A stretch of 64,000 nucleotides of DNA from Nitrospirillum amazonense. Its GTDB lineage: Bacteria > Pseudomonadota > Alphaproteobacteria > Azospirillales > Azospirillaceae. The notes below the pieces were generated by a model. That model searched no databases, was not told the DNA's origin, and worked only from the letters and a program-made list of their open reading frames with translations. Made by a program: the position numbers and the translations under genes. Of this stretch, positions 20,420 to 29,445 are shown one piece after another. The stretch lies in assembly GCF_007828035.1 (NCBI RefSeq), contig NZ_VITV01000001.1, positions 62,001 through 126,000 on the forward strand, in the 5' to 3' direction. Within the stretch, counting starts at the first letter, position 1, and each line of letters starts with the position of its first letter.

Positions 20420-21400
20420 TTAGCCAAGGCTCACGACGATCTTCCCTTTCGCGTCACCCGATTCCATGAGGCTGTGAGCCTCGCGAATATCGTCGAAGCC
20501 GAAGACATGGGCCGGCGTCGCACGATAGGCGCCTGAGGTCGCCTTATCGATGAGCGACTGGAACGGAACCTCCGATAGAGGAAATTCAGATCCGCCCAGG
20601 ACGAGGGCACTTGCAAAGACGCTCAGTCGCCGCCCGCTCGGGATGTTGAATACCGGCTGTAAGCTGAGTGGTTCTCCACCGCCCAGGAAGCCGATGAGGC
20701 ATACCTCGCCGTCCCGCTTCAGCATGGCCAGCGAGTCCAGCACGGTCGAGTTCCCCACGATATCGAGGACGGCATCGACGCCGTCCTTATGTTCCCGACG
20801 CAAGGTGGTTGATAGTTCCGGCCCCTCGATCATGGCAGCGTGAGCGCCGGCGGCCTCGATCAGGCCTGCGCGCGCGTATCGCCGTGTCGTGCCGATTGCC
20901 AGCACACCCAGGTCGGCGGCGATGTTAACCGCCGCCTGGCCGAGCGCCGAGGTTGCGCCGCGGATGACCAGTGTCTGCCCGCGCTTGAGCTTCAGGATGC
21001 TGATGATCGCCGACCACGCCGTCGCGTAGGACTCCGGCAACGCTGCGAGATCTTCCCAGGACAGGTCGGTTTCGACCGCGACGACGTTACTTACGGGAAC
21101 AAGGGTAAGCTCGGCATAGCTGCCGTTCAGGCTTCGCCCCATCCCGCCGACGAGGCCGACGACAGTCTGACCTGGGCGGAATTGGCCGGACGGATCAGAC
21201 CTGACGAGACCGGCGCACTCAATGCCGCTGATCTCCGCAACCTCGCCCCATGCCCCGCGCCGGAAGTAGATTTCCGCGTGGTTGAGGCCGAAGGCCTTGA
21301 CCTCGATGAGGACATGACCGGCCCGCGCCACCGGGTCGGGCCGCTCCTCGATCGCCAAAACCTCCGGCCCACCATATTGCTTGATTACGATCGCCTTCAT
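20420..21400 (-). CDS. Zinc-independent quinone oxidoreductase (MDR superfamily)
   Basis: A 326-aa medium-chain dehydrogenase/reductase of the NADPH:quinone oxidoreductase type. The N-terminal GroES-like part (MKAIVIKQYGGPEVL...GLNHAEIYFRRG) lacks the structural and catalytic zinc cysteines of alcohol dehydrogenases. The Rossmann part has the nucleotide motif VIRGATSALGQAAVNIAADLG (variant AxxGxxG). It probably reduces quinones or alpha,beta-unsaturated carbonyls in the cytoplasm. The start ATG follows GGGAGGACCGGGAC; longer in-frame starts upstream lack a ribosome site. It is transcribed divergently from a LysR gene 95 bases away, the classic arrangement of an activator and its target. Confidence 0.85.
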   Translation of the reverse strand: MKAIVIKQYGGPEVLAIEERPDPVARAGHVLIEVKAFGLNHAEIYFRRGAWGEVAEISGIECAGLVRSDPSGQFRPGQTVVGLVGGMGRSLNGSYAELTLVPVSNVVAVETDLSWEDLAALPESYATAWSAIISILKLKRGQTLVIRGATSALGQAAVNIAADLGVLAIGTTRRYARAGLIEAAGAHAAMIEGPELSTTLRREHKDGVDAVLDIVGNSTVLDSLAMLKRDGEVCLIGFLGGGEPLSLQPVFNIPSGRRLSVFASALVLGGSEFPLSEVPFQSLIDKATSGAYRATPAHVFGFDDIREAHSLMESGDAKGKIVVSLG

Positions 21401-21495
21401 GTCCCGGTCCTCCCTGTTCGCGAGTGAGCACCAAGATAGAACCGGGCTGCGCCAATAGATTTTACAAAGTTTCGTCCATGATTGTAGATTGAACC

Positions 21496-22413
21496 ATGCC
21501 ACGCGCCATGACCTTAACCCAGCTTCGAGTGCTCGACGCCGTAGCGGCGGAGGGTTCTCTGCAGGCGGCGGCGGCGCGCCTCGGTCGTACCCATCCGACC
21601 CTACACACCGCGATCGCCAACATTGAACGGGAGATCGGATTCACCCTGTTCGACCGGAGCGGCTATAGGTTGACGCTCACCCCCGCAGGCGCCGCCTTCC
21701 TGGCCCGCGCTCAACGGGTGCTGGTCGAAGTGGACGGGCTGCTTGTCTATGCCGACCACGTGGCTGCGGGCGACGAGATCGAACTGACCGTCGTCATCGG
21801 CGACCTGACGCCGTTGCCCCCCATGCTGGAGCTGTTGAAGGACTTTTTTGCGGGACACCCGCAGACTCGCCTCAATCTGCGGTTCGAGACGCTATCGGCC
21901 CCTTGGGAGCTGCTCGAAAATGGCCGTGCCGATTTGATCCTGCATCACGTCGAACAGGGCGACACTCGCTTCGAAACCCTCCCGCTTCGCCGGGTCAAAC
22001 TGATCCCCGTCGTGGCGCCGGGCTTCCTGACCTTTCCAGCCCAGGCGGCGACGGTCGAGCGCATGCGAGACTTCACCCAGTGCGTCATCCGCGACAGCGC
22101 GGTTATGCCCGCCGATCGGGAGTACTTCATGATCGACGGCGCCAGAACCTGCACGGTAACCGACCAAATCATGAAGCGTGAGGTCATCCTGCAGGGCCTG
22201 GGCTGGGGACATATGCCCGATTACCTGGTGGCCGAGGATATTAGGAAAGGTCGACTTCACTCCATCGCGAACTCAGTGTTCCGAGGCGGCTCAGTCGACA
22301 TCGTCGCAGCGCGCAAAGCTGGCAATACGCCCGGACCAATCGCCGCCGCCTTGTGGGGCGCGATGGCCCGGCCACCAAGTCAGCTCTTCGCTCAAGTGGA
22401 CACCCCCGCATAG
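21496..22413 (+). CDS. LysR family transcriptional regulator
   Basis: A 305-aa regulator. The N-terminal winged helix-turn-helix (LTQLRVLDAVAAEGSLQAAAARLGRTHPTLHTAIANIEREIGFTLFDRSGYRLTLTPAG) is typical LysR, and the C-terminal part is the periplasmic-binding-protein-like effector domain. The HTH recognition helix has Thr-His-Pro-Thr in place of the common QPAVSxQI, a mild deviation. It is divergent from the quinone oxidoreductase gene, so it likely controls that gene and itself from the 95-base spacer. Its inducer is unknown, but an electrophile or quinone would fit the neighbour. Confidence 0.88.
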   Translation: MPRAMTLTQLRVLDAVAAEGSLQAAAARLGRTHPTLHTAIANIEREIGFTLFDRSGYRLTLTPAGAAFLARAQRVLVEVDGLLVYADHVAAGDEIELTVVIGDLTPLPPMLELLKDFFAGHPQTRLNLRFETLSAPWELLENGRADLILHHVEQGDTRFETLPLRRVKLIPVVAPGFLTFPAQAATVERMRDFTQCVIRDSAVMPADREYFMIDGARTCTVTDQIMKREVILQGLGWGHMPDYLVAEDIRKGRLHSIANSVFRGGSVDIVAARKAGNTPGPIAAALWGAMARPPSQLFAQVDTPA

Positions 22414-22560
22414 CCGGTGCCACGGGTCCCGTCGTTTCCGATGATGGCGATGACGCCCCCATGGCGCATCCACAGGGCAGACGCGCGCCAGCCCATGCTT
22501 GCAAAGAGACCGGTGGCGGGGTTACTGAGAATGACTCGCACTTCTCAACCGGGCCGCACC

Positions 22561-24489
22561 ATGGTCAGACCGCGTCACCTTCTCGCCGCCGCCCTCATGC
22601 TGCTGGGCCTGGCCACCGCCCTGCCTGCCGGGGCGGCGGAACCGGCCACGGCGCAGACCATCTGGCGGCTGCTGGACTATGTGGCGGTGGATTACGCCGG
22701 CGCCGTGACCGACGGCCGGGTGACCAGCGAGAGCGAATATGCCGAACAGGCGGAGTTCGCGGCCAGTGCGCGGGAGCGGATGGCCGAGCTGCCGCCCACC
22801 CGCACCCTGCCCCGGTTGCAGGCCCAGGCCGACGCGCTGAAGGCCGCCATCGCCGCCAAGGCGTCCCCGGTCGAGGTGGCGGGCCTGGCCCGCGCCCTGG
22901 GCCGGGATCTGCTGGCCGCCTACCCCGTGCCGCTGGCGCCCACCACCCCGCCGGATCTGGCGCGGGGCCGGGCCCTTTACGCCGAGAATTGCGCCGCCTG
23001 CCACGGCGCCACCGGCCATGGTGACGGCCCGGTGGGCGTCACGCTGGACCCCAGGCCCGTGGCGTTCAGCGACGCCGAGCGCGCACGGCAGCGCAGCGTC
23101 TTCGCCCTGGAACAGGTGATAGAGCAGGGGCTGGACGGCACGCCCATGGTCAGCTTCGCCCACCTGCCGGCCGACGACCGCTGGGCCCTGGCCTTCATCG
23201 CCGGCGGCTTCGCCTACACGCCCGGCGACATCCAGGCGGGCGAGGCGCTATGGCGCGCGCGGCCGGACCTGCACGCCCTGTTTGCCAATCTGGAGGCCCT
23301 CACCCAGGCCTCGCAGGCCGCCCTGGAGGAAAAGGTGGGCACCAGCGACGCCCAGGCGCTGCTGGCCTACCTGCGCGCCCATCCCGACGCGGTCATGCCC
23401 AAGGCCAACGACAGCCTGACCATCGCGCGCGCCAAGCTGGGCTTGGCCGTGAAGGCCTATGAGGCCGGCGACGCCAAGGCGGCGGGCGACCTGGCCCTGG
23501 CCGCCTACCTCGACGGGTTCGAGCCGGTGGAGCCCATCCTGAAGGCGCGCGACGGCGGCCTGATGACCCGTGTGGAAAGCGCCATGGGCGCCTTCCGCGG
23601 CGTCATCAGCCAAGGCCGGCCGGCGGACGAGGTGCGCGCCCAGGCCCAGGCCATCACCGGACTGCTGACCGAGGCGGAGCATGCGCTCTCGCCAGCCGCC
23701 GCCAGCGACGCCTCCACCTTCGTCGGCGCCTTCACCATCCTGCTGCGCGAAGGGCTGGAGGCCTTGCTGATCGTGGTGGCGATGATCGCCTTCCTGCGCA
23801 AAGCCGGGCGCGCGGATGTGCTGCGCCATGTCCACCTGGGCTGGACCACCGCCCTGGCTGCCGGCCTGGCGACGTGGGCCGCGGCGACTTACCTGGTGTC
23901 CATCAGCGGCGCCAGCCGGGAACTGACGGAGGGCCTGGGCTCGGTGTTCGCCGCCCTGGTGCTGCTGTCGGTGGGCGTGTGGATGCACGGCAAGTCCCAG
24001 GCCGGCGCCTGGCAGCTGTACATCAAGGAGAAGCTGTCCCACGCCCTGTCGCGGCAGTCGGCCTGGTTCCTGTTCCTGCTGACCTTCGTGGTGGTCTATC
24101 GCGAGGTGTTCGAGACCATCCTGTTCTACATGGCGCTGTGGGCGGAGGGGGCGCACATGGCCGTGCTGGCCGGCGCCGGGGCGGCCGTGCTGCTGCTGGC
24201 CGCCATCGCCTGGGGGCTGCTGCGCTACAGCCGCCGCCTGCCCATCGGCGCCTTCTTCGCCTGGAGTTCCGGGCTGATGGCCGTGCTGGCCGTGGTGCTG
24301 GCCGGCAAGGGCGTGAAGGCCCTGCAGGAAGCCGGCTGGCTGGACGTCATCCCCCTGGCCCATGTGCCCAGCGTGGAGATCGTGGGGCTGTTCCCCACGG
24401 CGCAAACCGTGGCGGCGCAAGCGGTCATGGCCGCCGCGCTCGCCGCCGGCTTCGCGTATAATGCCCTGCGGGCCGGCCGGAAAGCCTAA
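22561..24489 (+). CDS. Cytochrome c-FTR1 iron permease fusion
   Basis: A 642-aa exported and membrane protein. After a signal peptide (LLAAALMLLGLATALPAGAAEPA) comes a periplasmic part with a helical segment and a c-type cytochrome domain (C144-A-A-C147-H148, in ARGRALYAENCAACHGATGHGDGP). A second helical region follows, then an FTR1-type permease of about seven transmembrane helices. It holds the two iron-binding motifs REGLE (396-400) and REVFE (514-518). FTR1/EfeU proteins import ferric iron after ferrous iron oxidation, and here the haem domain may supply the redox step (inference). Start choice is uncertain: ATG 22561 gives a compact signal peptide, while ATG 22531 adds ten residues. It lies 147 bases downstream of the LysR gene with no partner efeO/efeB. 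Confidence 0.85.
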   Translation: MVRPRHLLAAALMLLGLATALPAGAAEPATAQTIWRLLDYVAVDYAGAVTDGRVTSESEYAEQAEFAASARERMAELPPTRTLPRLQAQADALKAAIAAKASPVEVAGLARALGRDLLAAYPVPLAPTTPPDLARGRALYAENCAACHGATGHGDGPVGVTLDPRPVAFSDAERARQRSVFALEQVIEQGLDGTPMVSFAHLPADDRWALAFIAGGFAYTPGDIQAGEALWRARPDLHALFANLEALTQASQAALEEKVGTSDAQALLAYLRAHPDAVMPKANDSLTIARAKLGLAVKAYEAGDAKAAGDLALAAYLDGFEPVEPILKARDGGLMTRVESAMGAFRGVISQGRPADEVRAQAQAITGLLTEAEHALSPAAASDASTFVGAFTILLREGLEALLIVVAMIAFLRKAGRADVLRHVHLGWTTALAAGLATWAAATYLVSISGASRELTEGLGSVFAALVLLSVGVWMHGKSQAGAWQLYIKEKLSHALSRQSAWFLFLLTFVVVYREVFETILFYMALWAEGAHMAVLAGAGAAVLLLAAIAWGLLRYSRRLPIGAFFAWSSGLMAVLAVVLAGKGVKALQEAGWLDVIPLAHVPSVEIVGLFPTAQTVAAQAVMAAALAAGFAYNALRAGRKA

Positions 24490-24519
24490 GGCTTTCCCCC
24501 TCAAGCGCCGGGCGGCGGG

Positions 24520-26271
24520 TTACGGCTTCGCCCCCTGGCGGGCCAGCCAGCGTCCCATCTGGTCGTGCAGGATGTCCATGGGCATGGGGCCGTCGTCCAG
24601 CAGGGCGTCGTGGAAGGCGCGGATGTCGAAGCGGGCGCCCAGCGCCTGCTCCGCCCGCTGGCGTTCCGCCAGGAACTTCAGCTCGCCCACCTTGTAGGCC
24701 AGGGCCTGGGCCGGCCAGGCGATGTAGCGCTGCGTCTCGCCCAGCACCACGCGTTCCGGCAGGGCGGTGTTGTCGCGCAGGCAGCTGGCGGCCTGATCGG
24801 CGCTCCACCCCTTCCAATGGATGCCCACGTCCATCATCAGGCGGCAGGCGCGCCACATGTCGAAGGACAGCCGGCCGAAACGTTCGTAGTCCGTGCGGTA
24901 GACGCCCATATCCTCGCCCAACTGTTCGGCATACAGCGCCCAGCCCTCGATGAAGGCGGTGGGTTCATCCTTGCGGCGGAAGGCCGGCAGATCCGTGCGC
25001 TCCTGCCCCAGGGCGATCTGCAGGTGGTGGCCGGGCACGCCCTCATGCAGGATCCAGGACGGCAGGCCGAACAGCGGGTCGCCGAAGGATTTGGCACCCA
25101 CCACCACGCGGCCGGGCACGCCCTTCACCGGGTCGCCCAGGTCATAGCCGCTGGACGAGCCCTCCTGCTCCGGCGGCTTCTGCCGGATGGTCCAGGTCAG
25201 GCGCGGCAGCTTGCCGAACCACAGGGGCAGCAGGCCGTCGATGCGCTTGCCGATCTCGCTGGCCTTTTCCACGTACGTTGCCAAATCCGGGGCGTAGAAC
25301 TGTTTGTCCGTACGCAGCTTGGCGATGAACTCGGGCAATGTGCCGGTGAAGCCGGTGGCCCGCATCGCGGCCTCCATCTCCCCCCGGATGCGCGCCACCT
25401 CCCGCTCCCCCAGCGCGAACACGGCGTCGGGTGTCAGATCCGTGGTGGTGGAGCGTCGCACGGCGTAGGCGTAGTACTCGCGCCCATCCGGCAGGCTGCT
25501 GGCCCCCAGCGTGTCGCGCGCATGGGGCACGTAGTCCTGCTCGAAGAAGGCCACCAGCTTCGCCTGCGCCGGCTTCACCGCCTGGGTCACCGCCGCCAGG
25601 GCATCGGCGCGCAGGGCCGCCTGACGCTCGGCCGGAATGGTGGCGGGCAGGACCTTCAGCGGCCCCAGCAGGGGGCTGGCCTCCGCCGGCTGGTCAGACG
25701 CGATCTTCAGGATGTTGAGGACGGAGGTGGCGGTGGCGCGCGGCTGGACGAAGCCGGTTTCCAGCCCGCGCCGCATGTTGGCGATCTGCTGGTCATAATA
25801 GGCGGGCAAGGCCCTGAGGCGCGCGATCCAGGCCTGGGCATCTGCCTCCGTCCGGATGACGGTGGTGGCGGCGGCGTAGTTGGCGGTGTTGAAGAAACCG
25901 TCGCCATTGTCGAAGGGAATGCGATCCTCATCGAACCTGGCACCGTCCATCAGCACGCCCAGACGCCAGTCCAGCAGGCGCCGGGTCAGCGCCTCCTCGC
26001 CATCGGGGGCCGAGGGCGGCAGCCCGTCCAGGCGGGCCTTCAGCGCGGCATAGCCCTGGGCGCGGCGGTTGGCGGCGGCCTTGCTGACATCCGGCCAGCC
26101 GGGCCCATCGGTGCCATCCGTCTGACGGGCCAGCGCCTCATAGTCGGCGATGACGGCATCCACGCCGCCGGCGGGCTTGGCGATCGGAATGGCGGGCTTG
26201 GCCCAGGCGGAAAGGGGGACGGGGGATACCGCCGCCAGAGTGAATGCCAGCGCCACCGCGGTACGGTTCAT
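24520..26271 (-). CDS. DUF885 family putative zinc metallopeptidase (Sec-exported)
   Basis: A 583-aa periplasmic protein with signal peptide MNRTAVALAFTLAAVSPVPLSAWA. DUF885 hallmarks are seen: SWILHEGVPGHHLQIALGQE (HEGxPGHH, the probable zinc site), FIEGWALYAEQLGEDMG, a downstream RY-A-WPAQALAYKVG segment and the C-terminal FDIRAFHDALLDDGPMPMDIL. Members are poorly characterised; homology to gluzincin-like peptidases supports a peptidase or carboxypeptidase role. A second copy lies at 36056-37915 in this window. Two adjacent ATGs (26274 and 26271) exist, and the second is better spaced from AGGGGG. It is convergent with the FTR1 gene. Confidence 0.85.
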   Translation of the reverse strand: MNRTAVALAFTLAAVSPVPLSAWAKPAIPIAKPAGGVDAVIADYEALARQTDGTDGPGWPDVSKAAANRRAQGYAALKARLDGLPPSAPDGEEALTRRLLDWRLGVLMDGARFDEDRIPFDNGDGFFNTANYAAATTVIRTEADAQAWIARLRALPAYYDQQIANMRRGLETGFVQPRATATSVLNILKIASDQPAEASPLLGPLKVLPATIPAERQAALRADALAAVTQAVKPAQAKLVAFFEQDYVPHARDTLGASSLPDGREYYAYAVRRSTTTDLTPDAVFALGEREVARIRGEMEAAMRATGFTGTLPEFIAKLRTDKQFYAPDLATYVEKASEIGKRIDGLLPLWFGKLPRLTWTIRQKPPEQEGSSSGYDLGDPVKGVPGRVVVGAKSFGDPLFGLPSWILHEGVPGHHLQIALGQERTDLPAFRRKDEPTAFIEGWALYAEQLGEDMGVYRTDYERFGRLSFDMWRACRLMMDVGIHWKGWSADQAASCLRDNTALPERVVLGETQRYIAWPAQALAYKVGELKFLAERQRAEQALGARFDIRAFHDALLDDGPMPMDILHDQMGRWLARQGAKP

Positions 26272-26544
26272 CATCGCCCCCTGCTGCCCGTTATTTCCAC
26301 ACAAGGTCGATGATGGGATATTATATGTCAAATATTTTATACTATTTTACGGCGACGTGCCGCCGCGCCCGGGACCGGAGCACCGATCCGCATAAGCGGC
26401 ATGGCCCCAACCCTTCCACGCCACCACCCCAGAGTCGCCACAATGCCCGTGCAGGTAAAGGGGCGACGCGGGGACGGGCGCGTGACGGGGAAATCGCCCT
26501 GCCTGTCCGCCTTCCCCCGTCGCCCAGTCCCCGATGAGGAAGAG

Positions 26545-27054
26545 ATGCGCCTGACACTCCGTGCCCTGGCCCTGGGCGTCGCGCTGGCCGGTTCCGGCCT
26601 GGCGTCGTCCCAGGCCGCCCCACCCCCGGCCAACCAGGCGGCCGGCGCCACCAGCACCCGCATCCCCGACAGCGCGGCGGAAGGCGAGGCCAACCGCCAG
26701 ACGGTTCTGTCTTTCTACGACGCCTTCTTCAACAGGCATGACCTGTCCGCCGCCGACCGCTACGTCGCCCAGGACTACCGGGAGCATACTCCCGGCCTGG
26801 CCGATGGCCGCCGCGCCCTGCAGGACGCCTACGCCACGGTCTTCCAGCATCATCCCGACGCCAAGGTGGAGGTGGTTCGCAGCATCGCCCAGGGGAACCT
26901 GGTCGTGCTGCATGTGCACGCCATCCCCGGCCCGGATGCCCAGGGCACGGCGGTGGTCGACATCTTCCGTGTGCTGGACGATAAGGTGGTGGAGCACTGG
27001 TCCGTCAGCCAGCCGGTGCCGGCCAGCGACCCCGACGGCAAGGGCGTGTTCTGA
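26545..27054 (+). CDS. Exported NTF2-like (SnoaL-type) protein
   Basis: A 169-aa protein with signal peptide MRLTLRALALGVALAGSGLASSQA. Its NTF2-like domain begins at NRQTVLSFYDAFFNRHDLSAADRYVAQDYREHTPGLADGRRALQDAY and ends VVDIFRVLDDKVVEHWSVSQPVP. The pocket pattern (YREH, VVDIFR, EHW) matches SnoaL-like/ester cyclase-type proteins often found as exported enzymes of unknown substrate. The ATG follows GAGGAAGAG. It lies 79 bases upstream of chrA and could be co-transcribed, but no functional link is known. The 26275-26544 gap upstream holds no other gene I can support. Confidence 0.75.
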   Translation: MRLTLRALALGVALAGSGLASSQAAPPPANQAAGATSTRIPDSAAEGEANRQTVLSFYDAFFNRHDLSAADRYVAQDYREHTPGLADGRRALQDAYATVFQHHPDAKVEVVRSIAQGNLVVLHVHAIPGPDAQGTAVVDIFRVLDDKVVEHWSVSQPVPASDPDGKGVF

Positions 27055-27133
27055 AGCCTCGCCCTTGACGCCGGCGGCGGCGCGGGGCTTAGTCAGCAGG
27101 CCCGCACCACCCAGCCCCTTCGGCCCGCCTGCC

Positions 27134-28459
27134 ATGTCCCTCCCCAGCCTGCCTGAGGCGACCCGCGTCTGGGCGCGCATTGGCCTGCTGAGCTTCGGCG
27201 GCCCCGCCGGGCAGATCGCCCTGATGCACCGTGAGCTGGTGGAAGACCGCCGCTGGATCGGGGAGGCGCGGTTCCTGCACGCCCTCAGCTACTGCATGCT
27301 GTTGCCGGGACCGGAGGCGCAGCAGCTGGCGACCTACATCGGCTGGCTGCTGCACGGGCGCCGGGGCGGGCTGATCGCCGGCGGCCTGTTCATTCTGCCC
27401 GGTGTGCTGGTCATGCTGGGCCTGAGCACCCTCTACACCCTGTACCATCAAGCGCCGCTGACGGGCGCCCTGTTCCATGGGCTGAAGGCCGCCGTGCTGG
27501 CGCTGGTGATGGATGCCGTGCTGCGGCTGGGCCGGCGGGCGTTGCGCGGCTGGCCATCGCTGGCCGTGGCGGGGCTGGCCTTCCTGGCGCTGGCGGTGGC
27601 GCACCTGCCCTTCCCCCTGGTTGTCCTGGCCGCCGCCATCATCGGCATGGCGGCGCGCCGGTTCTTCGCACCCACCGCCACCACGGCTGGCGGGGACGCC
27701 TTGCTGGACCGGCAGTTGGAGGCTGCCGTGCCGCCGCACGCGCAGCCCAGCCGGGGCAGGGCGCTGGCCACCCTGGCCCTATGGCTGCCCCTGTGGCTGG
27801 GGCCGCTGGCCGTCCTGCGCCTGGTCACCGGCGCCGACAGCGTGTGGACCCACCTGGCGCTGTTCTTCAGCGGCATGGCCCTGGTCACCTTCGGCGGCGC
27901 TTACGCCGTGCTGGCCTATGTGGCGCAGGCGGCGGTGACGGGATACGGCTGGCTGACCCCAGGGGAGATGATCGACGGTCTGGGCCTGGCGGAGACCACG
28001 CCCGGCCCCCTGGTCCTGGTGCTGCAGCATGTCGGCTTCCTGGCGGCCGCCCACGCCCCCGGAACCCTGCCGCCGCCGCTGGCCGGGTTCCTGGGCGCCC
28101 TGCTGACCAGCTGGGTCACCTTCGCGCCCTGCTTCCTGTGGATCTTCCTGGGCGGCCCCTATGTCGAACGGGTGCGGACCAACACCACGATCACCGCCGC
28201 CCTGGCCGCCATCACGGCGGCCGTGGTGGGCGTCATCCTGAACCTGGCGGTGTGGTTCGGCTGGCATGTGCTGTTCAGCGGCAGCCGGCCGCTGAACCTG
28301 GGCCCATTCAGCCTTTCCCTGCCCACCGGGCCGGACATCCCCGCCGCCTTGCTGGCGCTGGTGGCCTTCATCGCCTTGCGCCATACCCGCCTGGGCCTGC
28401 TGCCCACCCTGGCCGCCTGCGCCATGGTGGGCGTGCTGCTGAACGTTTTAGGCATATAG
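27134..28459 (+). CDS. chrA: Chromate transporter
   Basis: A 441-aa inner-membrane protein with two CHR domains in tandem, the long-chain ChrA form. The first half has LLSFGGPAGQIALMHRELVEDRRWIGEARFLHALSYCMLLPGPEAQQLATYIGW. The second has the matching VTFGGAYAVLAYVAQAAVTGYGWLTPGEMIDGLGLAETTPGPLVLVLQHVGF. About ten to twelve hydrophobic segments are visible. ChrA exports chromate using the proton gradient. It stands without a ChrB regulator, so chromate resistance is probable but not certain; some homologues have other substrates. Confidence 0.9.
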   Translation: MSLPSLPEATRVWARIGLLSFGGPAGQIALMHRELVEDRRWIGEARFLHALSYCMLLPGPEAQQLATYIGWLLHGRRGGLIAGGLFILPGVLVMLGLSTLYTLYHQAPLTGALFHGLKAAVLALVMDAVLRLGRRALRGWPSLAVAGLAFLALAVAHLPFPLVVLAAAIIGMAARRFFAPTATTAGGDALLDRQLEAAVPPHAQPSRGRALATLALWLPLWLGPLAVLRLVTGADSVWTHLALFFSGMALVTFGGAYAVLAYVAQAAVTGYGWLTPGEMIDGLGLAETTPGPLVLVLQHVGFLAAAHAPGTLPPPLAGFLGALLTSWVTFAPCFLWIFLGGPYVERVRTNTTITAALAAITAAVVGVILNLAVWFGWHVLFSGSRPLNLGPFSLSLPTGPDIPAALLALVAFIALRHTRLGLLPTLAACAMVGVLLNVLGI

Positions 28460-28587
28460 CCCAACATTCGCGTCAAGATCGGGAGTGGCCGTCTCATGAT
28501 GGCGGCGACGACGCCCATATCGCCTGCGGGCCGATCCCGTCGACGACTTGGCCGAGTGGCTGGACCCCATAGCCGGAAATCCGCTTC

Positions 28588-29445
28588 ATGAGCCCTGACA
28601 GCCCGCCACCCAAGCCGCTTGACCTGACCCGTCCAGGCCTGACCAATCCGGGCCTGACTGGCGTGCCGGAGACCATGCTGTGGACCCTGCACAACCGGGC
28701 GGCGGAGGCCATGCGGCCCAACGCCCGTTTCCACGACCCGGAGGCGGTCCGCATCTACCAGGCCCTGGCCTACGACTATGAACGCCACTTCGGCCGCGCC
28801 GACGGGTCGCACGCCATGCGCGCCGCCGCCATCGATGTCCTCCTGCGCCGCTGGCTGGAACGCCATCCGGACGGCACCATCGTATCCTTGGGCGAAGGGC
28901 TGGAGACGCAGCGCCACCGCGTGGATAACGGCCGCCTGAGCTGGCTGACGGTGGATTTGCCGGAGGGCATCGCCCTGCGCGACCATTTCCTGCCACCCGG
29001 CCCCCGCGTGCGCCACCTGGCAGCCGACGCGCGCGACCCCGCCTGGATGGACGCGGTGACGGGCAACGGCCCCGTGCATATCGTCGCCCAGGGCTTGTTC
29101 ATGTATCTGCCCGAGGCCGACGTGCGCCAACTGGTGGCCACCCTGGCCCGGCGCTTCCCCGGCGGGCAGCTGGTGTTCGACACGGTGCCCGCCTGGCTGT
29201 CGCGCCTGACCCTGCGCGGCCTGCACCGCACGCCGCACTACCGCATCCCGCCCATGCCCTGGGGCATCGACGCCGACGCCGTGGCCCCCACCCTGCGCAG
29301 CTGGTCGCCCCGGGTGGCAGTGGTGGAGACGCTGGACTATCGCATGCCGCGGGGCCTGCCCCGCCTGATGGACACGCTGTTCCGCCTCACGCCCGCCCTG
29401 CGCCACAAGCTGCCCGGCCTGGTGCGGGTGGAGTTTGAGGGTTAG
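28588..29445 (+). CDS. LCMT/TcmP-type S-adenosylmethionine-dependent O-methyltransferase
   Basis: A 285-aa methyltransferase of the leucine carboxyl methyltransferase family, which includes TcmP-like O-methyltransferases of natural product routes. Characteristic segments are GVPETMLWTLHNRAAEAMRPNARFHDPEAVRIYQAL (N-terminal helix), IVSLGEGLETQRHRV (variant of the SAM motif LGaGlDTra), TVDLPEGIALRD (acidic SAM ribose residue), HIVAQGLFMYLPEADV and QLVFDTVPAW. It probably methylates a small acid or polyketide-like substrate. The stop codon overlaps that of the convergent EamA gene (TTAG shared), so no terminator separates them. Confidence 0.85.
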   Translation: MSPDSPPPKPLDLTRPGLTNPGLTGVPETMLWTLHNRAAEAMRPNARFHDPEAVRIYQALAYDYERHFGRADGSHAMRAAAIDVLLRRWLERHPDGTIVSLGEGLETQRHRVDNGRLSWLTVDLPEGIALRDHFLPPGPRVRHLAADARDPAWMDAVTGNGPVHIVAQGLFMYLPEADVRQLVATLARRFPGGQLVFDTVPAWLSRLTLRGLHRTPHYRIPPMPWGIDADAVAPTLRSWSPRVAVVETLDYRMPRGLPRLMDTLFRLTPALRHKLPGLVRVEFEG

